A stretch of DNA of 25,178 nucleotides from UBA9653 sp014859835 (GTDB taxonomy: Archaea; Thermoplasmatota; Thermoplasmata; UBA10834): assembly GCA_014859835.1 (NCBI GenBank), contig JACZKW010000007.1, forward strand, positions 1 through 25,178, given 5' to 3'. Shown in pieces: positions 8,521-15,460 of the stretch. The notes below the pieces were generated by a model. It was not told the DNA's origin, searched no databases, and saw only the letters and a list, made by a program, of their open reading frames with translations. Position 1 is the first letter of the stretch, and each line of letters opens with the position of its first letter. The position numbers were made by a program, and so were the translations under genes.

Positions 8521-9057
8521 TCATCGGCCCGTAAGAAGGCCGCGCTTGTTCTCCAAGATAATCTTCTGCAATTTCAGGAACCCGTCGATCAACGCCTCGG
8601 GCCTGGCCGGGCATCCGGGTATGTAAATATCGACGGGGATGAAAGTGTCCACGCCGGGGACTACATTGTAACTCTCCCAGAACGGTCCGCCGGATATCGC
8701 GCACTCACCCATGGCGATGACCCACTTGGGCCCAGGCATCTGATCGTATAGTCGCCTTAGGACGGGCTTCAACTTCTTGCTCACGGGACCATTGACCAAG
8801 AGCACATCGCACTGACGGGGTGTCGATCTGTAGATGACCCCCATCCTCTGAGCGTCGAACCTCGGTGCTGAAGCGACGGCCATCTCCAAGGCACAACACA
8901 TGATACCGAAATGAAGCGGATAGATGGAGTTCCTTGTGGCCCAGTTGAAGAAATCCTTCAGCAATAGGTCCAGGGCGCCACCGATGGGTGTCTTCTTCAG
9001 GACGACCTCGATCGTCTCATCGGACCATTTGAGAAAATCCTTTGAGCGAAACATCAT
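8521..9057 (-). CDS. nuoB: Complex I subunit B (cluster N2 protein)
   Basis: NuoB/FpoB carries the last iron-sulfur cluster, N2, which passes electrons to the quinone or methanophenazine. This 178-residue protein shows all four ligands in their usual spacing: the adjacent C54-C55 in FGIMCCALEMA, C119 in MGECAISGGPF, and C149 in IPGCPARPEAL. The motif RVDAQRMGV-like segment APRFDAQRMGVIYRSTPRQ is also typical. The gene starts at a double ATG (9057 or 9054) and lies 32 bases after nuoA, the widest gap in the operon. Length is normal. Confidence 0.97.
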   Translation of the reverse strand: MMFRSKDFLKWSDETIEVVLKKTPIGGALDLLLKDFFNWATRNSIYPLHFGIMCCALEMAVASAPRFDAQRMGVIYRSTPRQCDVLLVNGPVSKKLKPVLRRLYDQMPGPKWVIAMGECAISGGPFWESYNVVPGVDTFIPVDIYIPGCPARPEALIDGFLKLQKIILENKRGLLTGR

Positions 9058-9089
9058 GACCTGGCCAACGGAAGGCCTGTCCCCATTGT

Positions 9090-9449
9090 TCAGATCCAGA
9101 TAATCTCCTCCTTCTTGAGAGCGTAAACGACACCTACGAGAAGTATACCTAGGAAAGCCAGCATCGAGAACTTGGCCATATCACTCAGGTCGGTGAAAAC
9201 GAAGGCCCACATGAGCACGAATACCGTGACCAGATCGAAGGCGACGAAAAGGATGGCGTACATGTAATACTGGAAATGGAACTGTATCTGTGCCTGGCCA
9301 ATCGGAACCTCACCGCATTCGTATGTGGTGGCACCTCGCGGGTCCTTCTTGTCTGGCCTGAGATAGCGCGACAAGAGGAAGACTAGGGCAGGAAACAGAA
9401 TCGCTATGACCGCGAATGCAGCGACCCCCATATAGTCCTCTGCGAGCAT
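9090..9449 (-). CDS. nuoA: Complex I membrane subunit A
   Basis: This 119-residue protein has three membrane helices and the conserved loop TTYECGEVPIGQAQIQFHFQ of NuoA/FpoA, in which the cysteine of the ECG motif lies near the NuoH cavity. The next helix starts YYMYAILFVAFDLVTVF, also family-typical. It is the first gene of the nuo operon. The ATG at 9449 has a short GAGG three bases upstream and lies about 25 bases after a TATA-like element, so the transcript may have a very short leader. Length is normal. Confidence 0.96.
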   Translation of the reverse strand: MLAEDYMGVAAFAVIAILFPALVFLLSRYLRPDKKDPRGATTYECGEVPIGQAQIQFHFQYYMYAILFVAFDLVTVFVLMWAFVFTDLSDMAKFSMLAFLGILLVGVVYALKKEEIIWI

Positions 9450-9462
9450 CGTCCTCGGATTC

Positions 9463-9487
9463 GCATCAAAGTATTAAGCGTTTTCAG
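9463..9487 (-). promoter_or_regulatory. Candidate promoter of the nuo operon
   Basis: On the minus strand the sequence GAAAACG followed by CTTAATAC (about 9471-9485) resembles an archaeal BRE plus TATA box. The expected transcription start, about 25 bases downstream, falls close to the nuoA ATG at 9449. This would give a leaderless or near-leaderless message. The rest of the 163-base gap between nuoA and the GOLD-like gene shows no gene. It is a motif match only. Confidence 0.4.
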
Positions 9488-9612
9488 TGTACGGTTCTTA
9501 GATTATTGAGCGTCAGTATAGAATTTTCTTCAATTACCCTGTTCATTTGCAGCAGATAAGGGTGGAGAATCATATGAAAGAGGTTTTCGGGTCCGATTAA
9601 GTGACGAAACGT

Positions 9613-10212
9613 CTAACGGGTCCGGGTTCCGCACCGTGCGCAGAATGATGTGTCCGAAGCCATGGCCGAACCGCAAGTCGGACATATGCCACTGGCACCC
9701 GCTGGCTGAGCGACGAAAGGCGCAGTACCAGGGACCGCCGGCTGCATCTCTTTCTTCTTGCCACCTAGAAGGACGACGAGTAGGATGATCACGACGGCCA
9801 CTATGATGACAACGGCGATGATTCCAATAATGACGAATGACCATGCAGCGTCCTCAACAGCCTCGAACCCATCAAACATGTTGACGGTGAAATCCAGATT
9901 CGCCGTTGATGCCCCCTCATTCGCCCATGTGAAGGTATAATCCCCGGTCACCGTAGCATCTATCGATCCGGCATCAGACCTTGACACTTCATTCAGCAGG
10001 GTGGTTCCAGTCGGCGAGCTGATAGTGAAATGAAGGTCAGCATCTGCGAGCCAGAAGTATGTGATCGTTTCCCCAGCATTGACATGGGTGTCGTGACTAT
10101 GTTCAAATCCAGGTTGGATGACTATGTCAGCGTTGGCGTTCGCCCCGGTCGATGCGAACATTAGCATCATCACCGCAAATATCGAACAGGCCAAGATTGA
10201 AGCAAGTTTCAT
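9613..10212 (-). CDS. Secreted, membrane-anchored GOLD-like protein with C-terminal zinc ribbon
   Basis: This 199-residue protein has four parts. Residues 1-26 form a signal peptide (MKLASILACSIFAV, then hydrophobic residues ending in alanines). Residues 30-112 form a beta-rich domain with the pattern GETITYFWLADADLHFTI, resembling the emp24/GOLD fold or similar archaeal jelly-roll domains. Residues 124-150 are one very hydrophobic helix, followed by GGKKK. The tail holds a C4 zinc ribbon at C177, C180, C191 and C194. By topology the GOLD-like domain should face outside and the ribbon the cytoplasm. The open frame extends upstream to 10275, but the ATG at 10212 starts the signal peptide and follows a TATA box at the right distance. 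The function is unknown. The domain name is a pattern judgement; a generic archaeal surface domain is the alternative. Confidence 0.8.
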   Translation of the reverse strand: MKLASILACSIFAVMMLMFASTGANANADIVIQPGFEHSHDTHVNAGETITYFWLADADLHFTISSPTGTTLLNEVSRSDAGSIDATVTGDYTFTWANEGASTANLDFTVNMFDGFEAVEDAAWSFVIIGIIAVVIIVAVVIILLVVLLGGKKKEMQPAVPGTAPFVAQPAGASGICPTCGSAMASDTSFCARCGTRTR

Positions 10213-10233
10213 GATATATCCCCGATTGCCATC

Positions 10234-10241
10234 GAATACAC
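10234..10241 (-). promoter_or_regulatory. Candidate TATA box of the GOLD-like gene
   Basis: CTAAATAT on the minus strand lies about 25 bases before the ATG at 10212. That spacing suggests a leaderless or nearly leaderless transcript. Motif match only. Confidence 0.4.
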
Positions 10242-10296
10242 TGATATTTAGCATTATAGTCTCGACTATCCACATTTCATGCAGTAGTTGGACATG

Positions 10297-10303
10297 TATT
10301 TAG
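10297..10303 (+). promoter_or_regulatory. Candidate TATA box of the radical SAM gene
   Basis: TATTTAG on the plus strand is centred about 30 bases before the ATG at 10330. The implied start of transcription is a few bases before that ATG. It supports choosing 10330 over the upstream TTG (10288) and ATG (10294), which would fall before or within the promoter. Confidence 0.35.
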
Positions 10304-10329
10304 TACGGCCGTCACAATCTTCGGCCGAG

Positions 10330-12036
10330 ATGTCGAGACCGGACCTCGTTTTGCTCCATCCACCAAGCGTGATGGATTTCCGAAAGAAGACCATGTTGCT
10401 GGGTCCAGTGAGCGACCTGATACCTTCGACGCCAGTGTTCGAAATGTATCCGATCGGCTTCACGACGATGGCGTCTCATCTCGAGTCGAAGGGATACTCG
10501 GTAAGGATAGCCAACATTGCAAACAAGATGCTGTCATCCAGCAGGTTCAGCCCGGATAGGTTCGTGAAGTCCATCGATGCGGGCATGTTCGGAATCGACC
10601 TGCATTGGATGCCGCATGTTCAAGGAGCGTTGGAACTGGCGAGGATGGTCAAGAGGCATCATCCAGACAGGCCGGTGGTGATGGGCGGGTTCAGCTCATC
10701 TTACTATCACGAAGAGCTCATGGCGAAGCATCCGGAGGTGGACTACGTTCTGAGAGGGGATTCCACCGAGGTGCCACTTGAGAAGCTCATATCATCTCTA
10801 GAATCAAGGAAATCCCTCGAAGAGATCCCGAACCTGACTTGGAGGAGAGAGGGAAGCACGAAGGTCAACCCCATCACAAATGTGCCGGAGACTCTCGACG
10901 ACATCGAGATAGATTATGGATTGATGATCCGAAAGGTCCTCAGGTACAGGGATCTAGACGGGCACATGCCATACAAGAACTGGAAGAAGAACCCGATGTC
11001 CATAGCGGTGGCGGTCAGGGGATGCACCCATAACTGCATCAACTGCGCCGGATCGTGCGATTCGTTCGCTAGGAACTTCGGAAGGACCAAGCCCGCATAT
11101 CGATCACCAGACCTACTCGCAGGTGACATCGCAAGGGCCGAGGAATACATCAAAGGTGCAACATTCATAGTCGGAGACATCAGACAGCCAGGGAAGGCCT
11201 ACGCGTCGAAGTTCCTCAAGGCGATAAAGGAGCGCCATGTAGAGAACGAGGTCATCATCGAGCTCTTCACGCCCGCGGACAAGGAGTTCGCTGCAGATGT
11301 CGGAAAGAGCATCGAATCGTTCAACGTTCAGATGTCACCCGAAACTCACGATGATCAAGTCAGGAAGGCCCAGGGAAAGCCATATACAACGCTTGGGCTT
11401 GAGAGATCCATAGATGCCTTCATGAAGGCGGGTTGTGGCCGATTCGACATATTCTACATGATAGGGTTGCCGATGCAGACGAGCGATTCAGTCGATGGGA
11501 CCGTGGCATACACCAGGAAGCTTTACGATCAGTTCAAAGGTCAGAGCGTGTTCCCATTCATCAGTCCATTGGCACCATTCCTCGACCCCGGTGGAAACGC
11601 ATTCGAATTCGCCGACAAGCTCGGATACAAACTATTCGCGTCCACGCTCGAGGACCATCTGAGACTGGCATCCACACCGAGCTGGAAGTACGTGCTCAAC
11701 TACGAGACGCAATGGATGACGAGGGACCAGATCGTCGAATCCACATATTCGGCTGGGCTCAACCTCAATTTCATAAAGAGGGAGATGGGGCTGATAGAGG
11801 AAGATGTCGCCGATAGGACCGAGCGCAGGATAATCGCCGCTAGGGATATGATGCGCAGGATCGATTCCATCGTGGCAAAGGGCAAGGCAAGTGGAAGCGA
11901 CCTCGATTCGCTGAGGGAAGTCGCGACCCGGCTCAGCGAATCCACGGTGTGCGAGAAGGAAGAACTGGATTGGTCCGAGAGCTCGATTTATGCTAGCATA
12001 CCAAGGATGGTCAGCGCACTCCTCAGGAAGAAGTGA
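10330..12036 (+). CDS. B12-binding domain / radical SAM protein, function unknown
   Basis: This 568-residue protein has a cobalamin-binding-like domain at about 1-150, opening MSRPDLVLLHPPSVMDF and including GIDLHWMPHVQGALELARMV and PVVMGGFSSSYYHEE. A radical SAM domain follows with the cluster motif C232-x3-C236-x2-C239 in VRGCTHNCINCAGSC. The segment after it (VGDIRQPGKAY, FNVQMSPETHDD, FDIFYMIGLPMQT) follows the TIM-barrel strands of the family. The overall layout and length resemble the Thermoplasma Ta0216-type B12/radical SAM family, which has no known substrate. I do not see the usual DxHxxG B12 motif clearly, so true B12 binding is unproven. It may instead use a partner or bind B12 base-on. 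It is the first of three plus-strand genes, but the next gene appears to have its own promoter. Confidence 0.86.
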   Translation: MSRPDLVLLHPPSVMDFRKKTMLLGPVSDLIPSTPVFEMYPIGFTTMASHLESKGYSVRIANIANKMLSSSRFSPDRFVKSIDAGMFGIDLHWMPHVQGALELARMVKRHHPDRPVVMGGFSSSYYHEELMAKHPEVDYVLRGDSTEVPLEKLISSLESRKSLEEIPNLTWRREGSTKVNPITNVPETLDDIEIDYGLMIRKVLRYRDLDGHMPYKNWKKNPMSIAVAVRGCTHNCINCAGSCDSFARNFGRTKPAYRSPDLLAGDIARAEEYIKGATFIVGDIRQPGKAYASKFLKAIKERHVENEVIIELFTPADKEFAADVGKSIESFNVQMSPETHDDQVRKAQGKPYTTLGLERSIDAFMKAGCGRFDIFYMIGLPMQTSDSVDGTVAYTRKLYDQFKGQSVFPFISPLAPFLDPGGNAFEFADKLGYKLFASTLEDHLRLASTPSWKYVLNYETQWMTRDQIVESTYSAGLNLNFIKREMGLIEEDVADRTERRIIAARDMMRRIDSIVAKGKASGSDLDSLREVATRLSESTVCEKEELDWSESSIYASIPRMVSALLRKK

Positions 12037-12043
12037 GGCTGAA

Positions 12044-12051
12044 GATATAAG
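12044..12051 (+). promoter_or_regulatory. Candidate TATA box of mobB
   Basis: GATATAAG lies in the 45-base gap after the radical SAM gene and is centred about 35 bases before the mobB ATG, allowing a leader of about 8 bases. Motif match only. Confidence 0.35.
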
Positions 12052-12081
12052 AGCGGAATCGCACATGCCATTAGCGATCCA

Positions 12082-12807
12082 ATGATTCTGAACATATACG
12101 GTTATCAGGATTCAGGCAAGACCATAACAGTGGAGAAACTCGTCAAGAAGTTGGTTCAGAAAGGATACAAGGTAGCCTCCGTCAAGCACAGCAACACTGA
12201 CGATGAGATCGACGAGGAGGGTAAGGATACCTGGAGGCACTGGAAGGCCGGAAGCGACCCTGTCGTCCTCTCCACTAAGAAAGGTACGGTGTTCTTCATG
12301 CATTCCGGATTGCCCAGCTACGAGATCATCGATGGCCTCAAGTGCAGCCATGATCCTGATGTGATAATACTCGAGGGATTCAAGGATTCCGACATCCACC
12401 CGAAGATCTCCGTCGGGGACATAAAACCCAGAAAGGGAACCGTGATGAGCAACCCGGATCTGGCAGCCCTGATAGGCTATGTCGAGAAGGAGGTCGAGGT
12501 CGAACGACTAATCAAGATACTGCCGATGCTCGACTGCGGAAAGTGCGGCCTGGACTGCAACTCACTGGCGAGGGACATAGTAGAAGGGAGCCGCGGGATA
12601 GAGGACTGCAGGGAAATGCCTTCCAGAGGAGTCGAGATACTGGTCGGAGGTAAGAGGATGGCGACAGGCACTTTCGTGTCCGAGATAGTCGATGACACGA
12701 TCAGGGGCATGCTTGGAAGTCTGAAAGGCTATGAACCCGGCAAGGATGTTGAAATCCGTCTTAAGGCTAATAAGCAGGCTTCGAAAAGAAGTCCCTCAAA
12801 GAAATGA
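12082..12807 (+). CDS. mobB: MobB-type molybdopterin guanine dinucleotide protein fused to an Fe-S domain
   Basis: The first 140 or so residues form a MobB GTPase-like domain: a P-loop at 7-14 (GYQDSGKT), KVASVKHS at 30-37, and VIILEGFKDS at 95-103. MobB assists attachment of a nucleotide to molybdopterin for Mo/W enzymes. The second half adds C152, C155, C159 and C176 in the pattern CGKCGLDCNSLAR...GIEDC, which matches the small four-cysteine Fe-S domain seen in corrinoid/Fe-S proteins and Rnf-type proteins (PF04060-like). Such MobB-FeS fusions are known in archaea. The C-terminus is a lysine/serine-rich tail. It fits the presence of fdhA, a molybdopterin enzyme, about 11 kb away. What the cluster does is unknown. 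Confidence 0.86.
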   Translation: MILNIYGYQDSGKTITVEKLVKKLVQKGYKVASVKHSNTDDEIDEEGKDTWRHWKAGSDPVVLSTKKGTVFFMHSGLPSYEIIDGLKCSHDPDVIILEGFKDSDIHPKISVGDIKPRKGTVMSNPDLAALIGYVEKEVEVERLIKILPMLDCGKCGLDCNSLARDIVEGSRGIEDCREMPSRGVEILVGGKRMATGTFVSEIVDDTIRGMLGSLKGYEPGKDVEIRLKANKQASKRSPSKK

Positions 12808-12849
12808 ATGGATGGAGACGGTTCAGCGCTTCCATACATCCTGCGCTAG

Positions 12850-12858
12850 GTTTATGAA
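12850..12858 (+). promoter_or_regulatory. Weak candidate TATA box upstream of the HdrD-like gene
   Basis: GTTTATGAA lies about 105 bases before the ATG at 12959, in the 151-base gap after mobB. If used, the message would have a leader of about 80 bases. This is longer than for the other genes here. The gap holds no convincing gene. Weak motif match. Confidence 0.25.
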
Positions 12859-12958
12859 TGTCTACGATATCCCGAGAGCCAGTATCATACGGGTCCTTCT
12901 GCTCCGAAATCGTGGAAGGATCGCAGAGGAGCGGTAACTGCTCACCTGGTGACAACTC

Positions 12959-14116
12959 ATGAGGAAGATTTCAGAGATCGAAAAAGACCTCGATGCGTGC
13001 CTTCAATGTGGATACTGCAGGGATACCTGCCCAGTCTACAGACAGATCGGCTGGGAATCTGCCACCCCAAGAGGCAAAGTGTACTACCTGAAACAGATAA
13101 AGAACAAGACTCCAGTGGACACACTGCTCGGCCGGAGTCCGAAGATAGATGAGAAGTTCGTCGAGAGGATATTCCAATGCACTTCATGCGCTGCATGCGA
13201 ACACAACTGCCATGTCGAGATAGACTTCGCCAAGCTATGGGAGGAGGTCAAGGAATGGCTGATCGACCAGGGCCATGGTCCGATGGAAGCCCACAAGAAG
13301 ATAAAGGAAAGGGTCCTGGCGAAGCGTAACCCATATGATGAGCCTAAGGAGAAGCGGCCTGCATGGCTGCCGAATGATGTGAAGCTGTCAGATGACCCTG
13401 AGGTGGTCTTCTTCACGGGTTGCACCGAGGCATACAGGATGCAGCCGCTCGCTGTCGCGACCGCTAAACTCCTGGACAAGGCGGGGGTCAAGTTCACCAC
13501 CATGGGAGAAGAGGAATGGTGCTGCGGGTCGCCACTCCTTAGGACCGGGCAGAAGATGCCAGTGATGCAGGAGATCGCGCCTCACAACGTGCAGGAGATG
13601 GAGAGGCACGGTTGGAAGACGATGGTCACCGCATGCGCCGGCTGCTACAACACGATGAAGAACGACTATCCGAAGATGGTCGGGAAGCCCTCGTTCAAGA
13701 TCTACCATATCTCAGAGTATCTCGAGAAGCTCATCAAAGAGAACAAACTCAAATTCACCAAGGAGTTCAAGAAGAAGGTCGCTTACCACGACCCGTGCCA
13801 TCTGGGAAGGCACGCGAAGGTGTACGATGCCCCTAGGAACGTCCTCAAGGCCATACCTGGACTGGAATTGGTGGTGATGAAGCACGAGAAGGAAGATGCT
13901 CAGTGCTGTGGCGCAGGTGGAGGATTCAAATCCGCCTTCAACGACATGGCAGAGAACATCGCAGCCGACAGAGTCAAGGAAGCCGTCGATGCGGGTGCTG
14001 AGCTGATTGTGACATCGTGTCCATTCTGCCAGGTGAATCTCAATGCAGGGGCCAAGAAGGCGGGCGTGGACATCAAGACGATGGACGTCGTGCAGGTCGC
14101 CTTGCAGGCTCTCTGA
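12959..14116 (+). CDS. hdrD: HdrD-like Fe-S oxidoreductase with two CCG domains
   Basis: This 385-residue protein has an N-terminal HdrC-like ferredoxin domain with two [4Fe-4S] motifs, C14/C17/C20/C24 and C74/C77/C80/C84. Two CCG cysteine-rich domains follow: C155...C188-C189...C226xxC229 and C280...C316-C317...C354xxC357. This is the HdrD (HdrC+HdrB fused) layout, where CCG domains bind noncubane [4Fe-4S] clusters that reduce CoM-S-S-CoB. The same fold also occurs in GlpC, GlcF and LutA-type oxidoreductases. No membrane subunit (HdrE) or FAD-linked oxidase gene lies next to it, so the partner is unknown. No membrane helix is seen. The ATG at 12959 follows a GGTGA ribosome site. The end overlaps the convergent AlkD-like gene by 44 bases. 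The family call is firm; heterodisulfide as substrate is inference. Confidence 0.82.
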   Translation: MRKISEIEKDLDACLQCGYCRDTCPVYRQIGWESATPRGKVYYLKQIKNKTPVDTLLGRSPKIDEKFVERIFQCTSCAACEHNCHVEIDFAKLWEEVKEWLIDQGHGPMEAHKKIKERVLAKRNPYDEPKEKRPAWLPNDVKLSDDPEVVFFTGCTEAYRMQPLAVATAKLLDKAGVKFTTMGEEEWCCGSPLLRTGQKMPVMQEIAPHNVQEMERHGWKTMVTACAGCYNTMKNDYPKMVGKPSFKIYHISEYLEKLIKENKLKFTKEFKKKVAYHDPCHLGRHAKVYDAPRNVLKAIPGLELVVMKHEKEDAQCCGAGGGFKSAFNDMAENIAADRVKEAVDAGAELIVTSCPFCQVNLNAGAKKAGVDIKTMDVVQVALQAL

Positions 14117-14807
14117 TCGAGAGCCGTCTGAGGACGGCCTCACTTCTCAGTTCTCTGAGAGCGTCCGAGGCAATCCATTTCGCAGGTCGAGAGTCCGATT
14201 CGGACATCTCCTCTGCAATCTCGATCGCCAACTCGTTCAGCCTGAGGTTGCGCTTGCCGATCTGCCGGAGAGCCCAATTTACGGCCTTCTTGACGAAATT
14301 CCTATCATCCCTGGACTCGCGTAAGATGACCGGGAGGAACATCATGAATGATTCGTCAGGTGCATTTTTGTCATGAACGGAGAGTGCCGCCATGATGACG
14401 AACCCCGCTCTCTTGACGAACTCTCGCCCTGATGATGTGAACTCCATCGCGATCTCATAAGCAAACGGGGTTTTATCGAAGAGGTTGCTGCAAACCTGGT
14501 CGCAAATATCCCACGAATCTAAGTCAGATGTCCATGAAATCGTCTGCTCACGCGTGACCATCGACGGCTCGTCGATCATGGAAGCGAGTATCCGGGCCTC
14601 ATGTATCCCAGACTTCCAAAGAGCGATCGCAAGATCATGGTCTTTCGGGATGGATCTCGCCATCGCCCTCAGAGTGGTCACCGAGATGCCAAGTGTGTTG
14701 TGAGAGGATATTCCGAATCGGGCCATCCCCTCCACATTAGTAGGATTCTCCATCGACCGCAGTCTTTCAACGACTGACTCGAACCTCGACCTCAGATCCC
14801 TGTCCAC
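14073..14807 (-). CDS. DNA alkylation repair protein, AlkD-like HEAT-repeat family
   Basis: This 244-residue, helix-rich protein belongs to the AlkC/AlkD-like HEAT-repeat family, which recognises alkylated bases. Typical segments are EARILASMIDEP, SWTSDLDSWDICDQVC, VKRAGFVIMAALSVHDK and FVKKAVNWALRQIGKRN. The aspartate in WDICDQ corresponds to the region of the active-site D in bacterial AlkD. It starts at a GTG at 14807 with AGGGGG upstream and overlaps the end of the Lrp gene by 16 bases, so it is probably co-transcribed with it. The 3' end, including an arginine-rich tail (REPARRPARRPSS), overlaps the convergent HdrD-like gene by 44 bases. The actual substrate is unproven. Confidence 0.82.
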   Translation of the reverse strand: MDRDLRSRFESVVERLRSMENPTNVEGMARFGISSHNTLGISVTTLRAMARSIPKDHDLAIALWKSGIHEARILASMIDEPSMVTREQTISWTSDLDSWDICDQVCSNLFDKTPFAYEIAMEFTSSGREFVKRAGFVIMAALSVHDKNAPDESFMMFLPVILRESRDDRNFVKKAVNWALRQIGKRNLRLNELAIEIAEEMSESDSRPAKWIASDALRELRSEAVLRRLSIREPARRPARRPSS

Positions 14808-15310
14808 GGAACCCCCTTATGGGCGCTCATTACTATCTGAGTATCTGTCTCCTTGACGCCATCGATCTTCAGGAAGTTGTCAATGAACTCCTGCAGCTCG
14901 CTCATGCCGACGAAGAGGGCCACGACGAGGAGGTCGTATTCGCCAGTGACGCGATAAACGGCGACCACGCGGTTATGGTTGACGACATGGTCGACGACCT
15001 TGTCCAACTTATCGGTCACGGTCTTAAGATGGATATACGCCTTCACAGTGTTCTCGATAAGCCTGTAATCTATATGGATCGAGAAACGCATGATTATGCC
15101 CTTGTCAATAAGGTTCTTGATCCGTCTTCTGACCGTGGCCTCTGTGACATCGAGCTTCTTGGCGATCTCTGAGTTGCTCATCCTCGCGTTCTCGCGAAGC
15201 TCGCACAGGATGCGTATGTCGGTCTTGTCAATAGGAAGCAGCTTGAGATCCAGACCCTTCCATCTCTCGAATATCTCGCAAGGGTGCTGGCTCATCGGAA
15301 GTGTGTTCAT
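14792..15310 (-). CDS. Lrp/AsnC family transcriptional regulator
   Basis: This 172-residue protein has the standard layout. A short N-terminal stretch is followed by a winged helix-turn-helix at about 28-75 (DKTDIRILCELRENARMS, then NSEIAKKLDVTEATVRRRI and KNLIDKGII), and then a RAM ligand-binding/oligomerisation domain (AYIHLKTVTDKLDKVV, YRVTGEYDLLVVALF, LQEFIDNFLKIDGV). The ending IVMSAHKG resembles the archaeal Lrp/Ptr type. The N-terminus is about 25 residues longer than usual; a second ATG at residue 6 is an alternative start. An inverted repeat upstream suggests autoregulation. The AlkD-like gene follows and overlaps it. The effector is unknown. Confidence 0.93.
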   Translation of the reverse strand: MNTLPMSQHPCEIFERWKGLDLKLLPIDKTDIRILCELRENARMSNSEIAKKLDVTEATVRRRIKNLIDKGIIMRFSIHIDYRLIENTVKAYIHLKTVTDKLDKVVDHVVNHNRVVAVYRVTGEYDLLVVALFVGMSELQEFIDNFLKIDGVKETDTQIVMSAHKGVPWTGI

Positions 15311-15327
15311 CAGATCCCTGAGTCCCG

Positions 15328-15352
15328 TAGATTGATAGAGTACTTCAATCTA
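15328..15352. promoter_or_regulatory. Probable Lrp operator: 8-bp perfect inverted repeat
   Basis: TAGATTGA and TCAATCTA form perfect 8-base arms around a 9-base centre, in the leader of the Lrp gene 18 bases before its ATG. Lrp/AsnC proteins bind such dyads, and archaeal members often repress their own gene from a site near the transcription start. The position just downstream of the candidate TATA box fits repression. Binding is inferred. Confidence 0.5.
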
Positions 15353-15376
15353 ACGGAATTCATGCAAAAAGCGTGC

Positions 15377-15393
15377 GTATGTATGTGTTTTCG
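15377..15393 (-). promoter_or_regulatory. Candidate BRE/TATA of the Lrp gene
   Basis: On the minus strand CGAAAACA is followed by CATACATAC. A start about 26 bases downstream would fall at the edge of the inverted repeat at 15328-15352. The TATA match is imperfect. Confidence 0.3.
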
Positions 15394-15432
15394 TACATGA
15401 ATGACACATTTGTCGACGATTGATAGTGCAAA

Positions 15433-15460
15433 ATTCGGCGAAAACGCTCATTTGCCGAAT
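15433..15460 (-). terminator. Stem-loop at the end of the cis-prenyltransferase gene
   Basis: ATTCGGC and GCCGAAT pair perfectly over 7 bases around a 14-base loop that contains the stop codon of the prenyltransferase gene, followed on the minus strand by TTTT. It resembles a weak intrinsic terminator. Archaea mostly rely on T-tracts and this one is short, so the role is uncertain. Confidence 0.3.
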
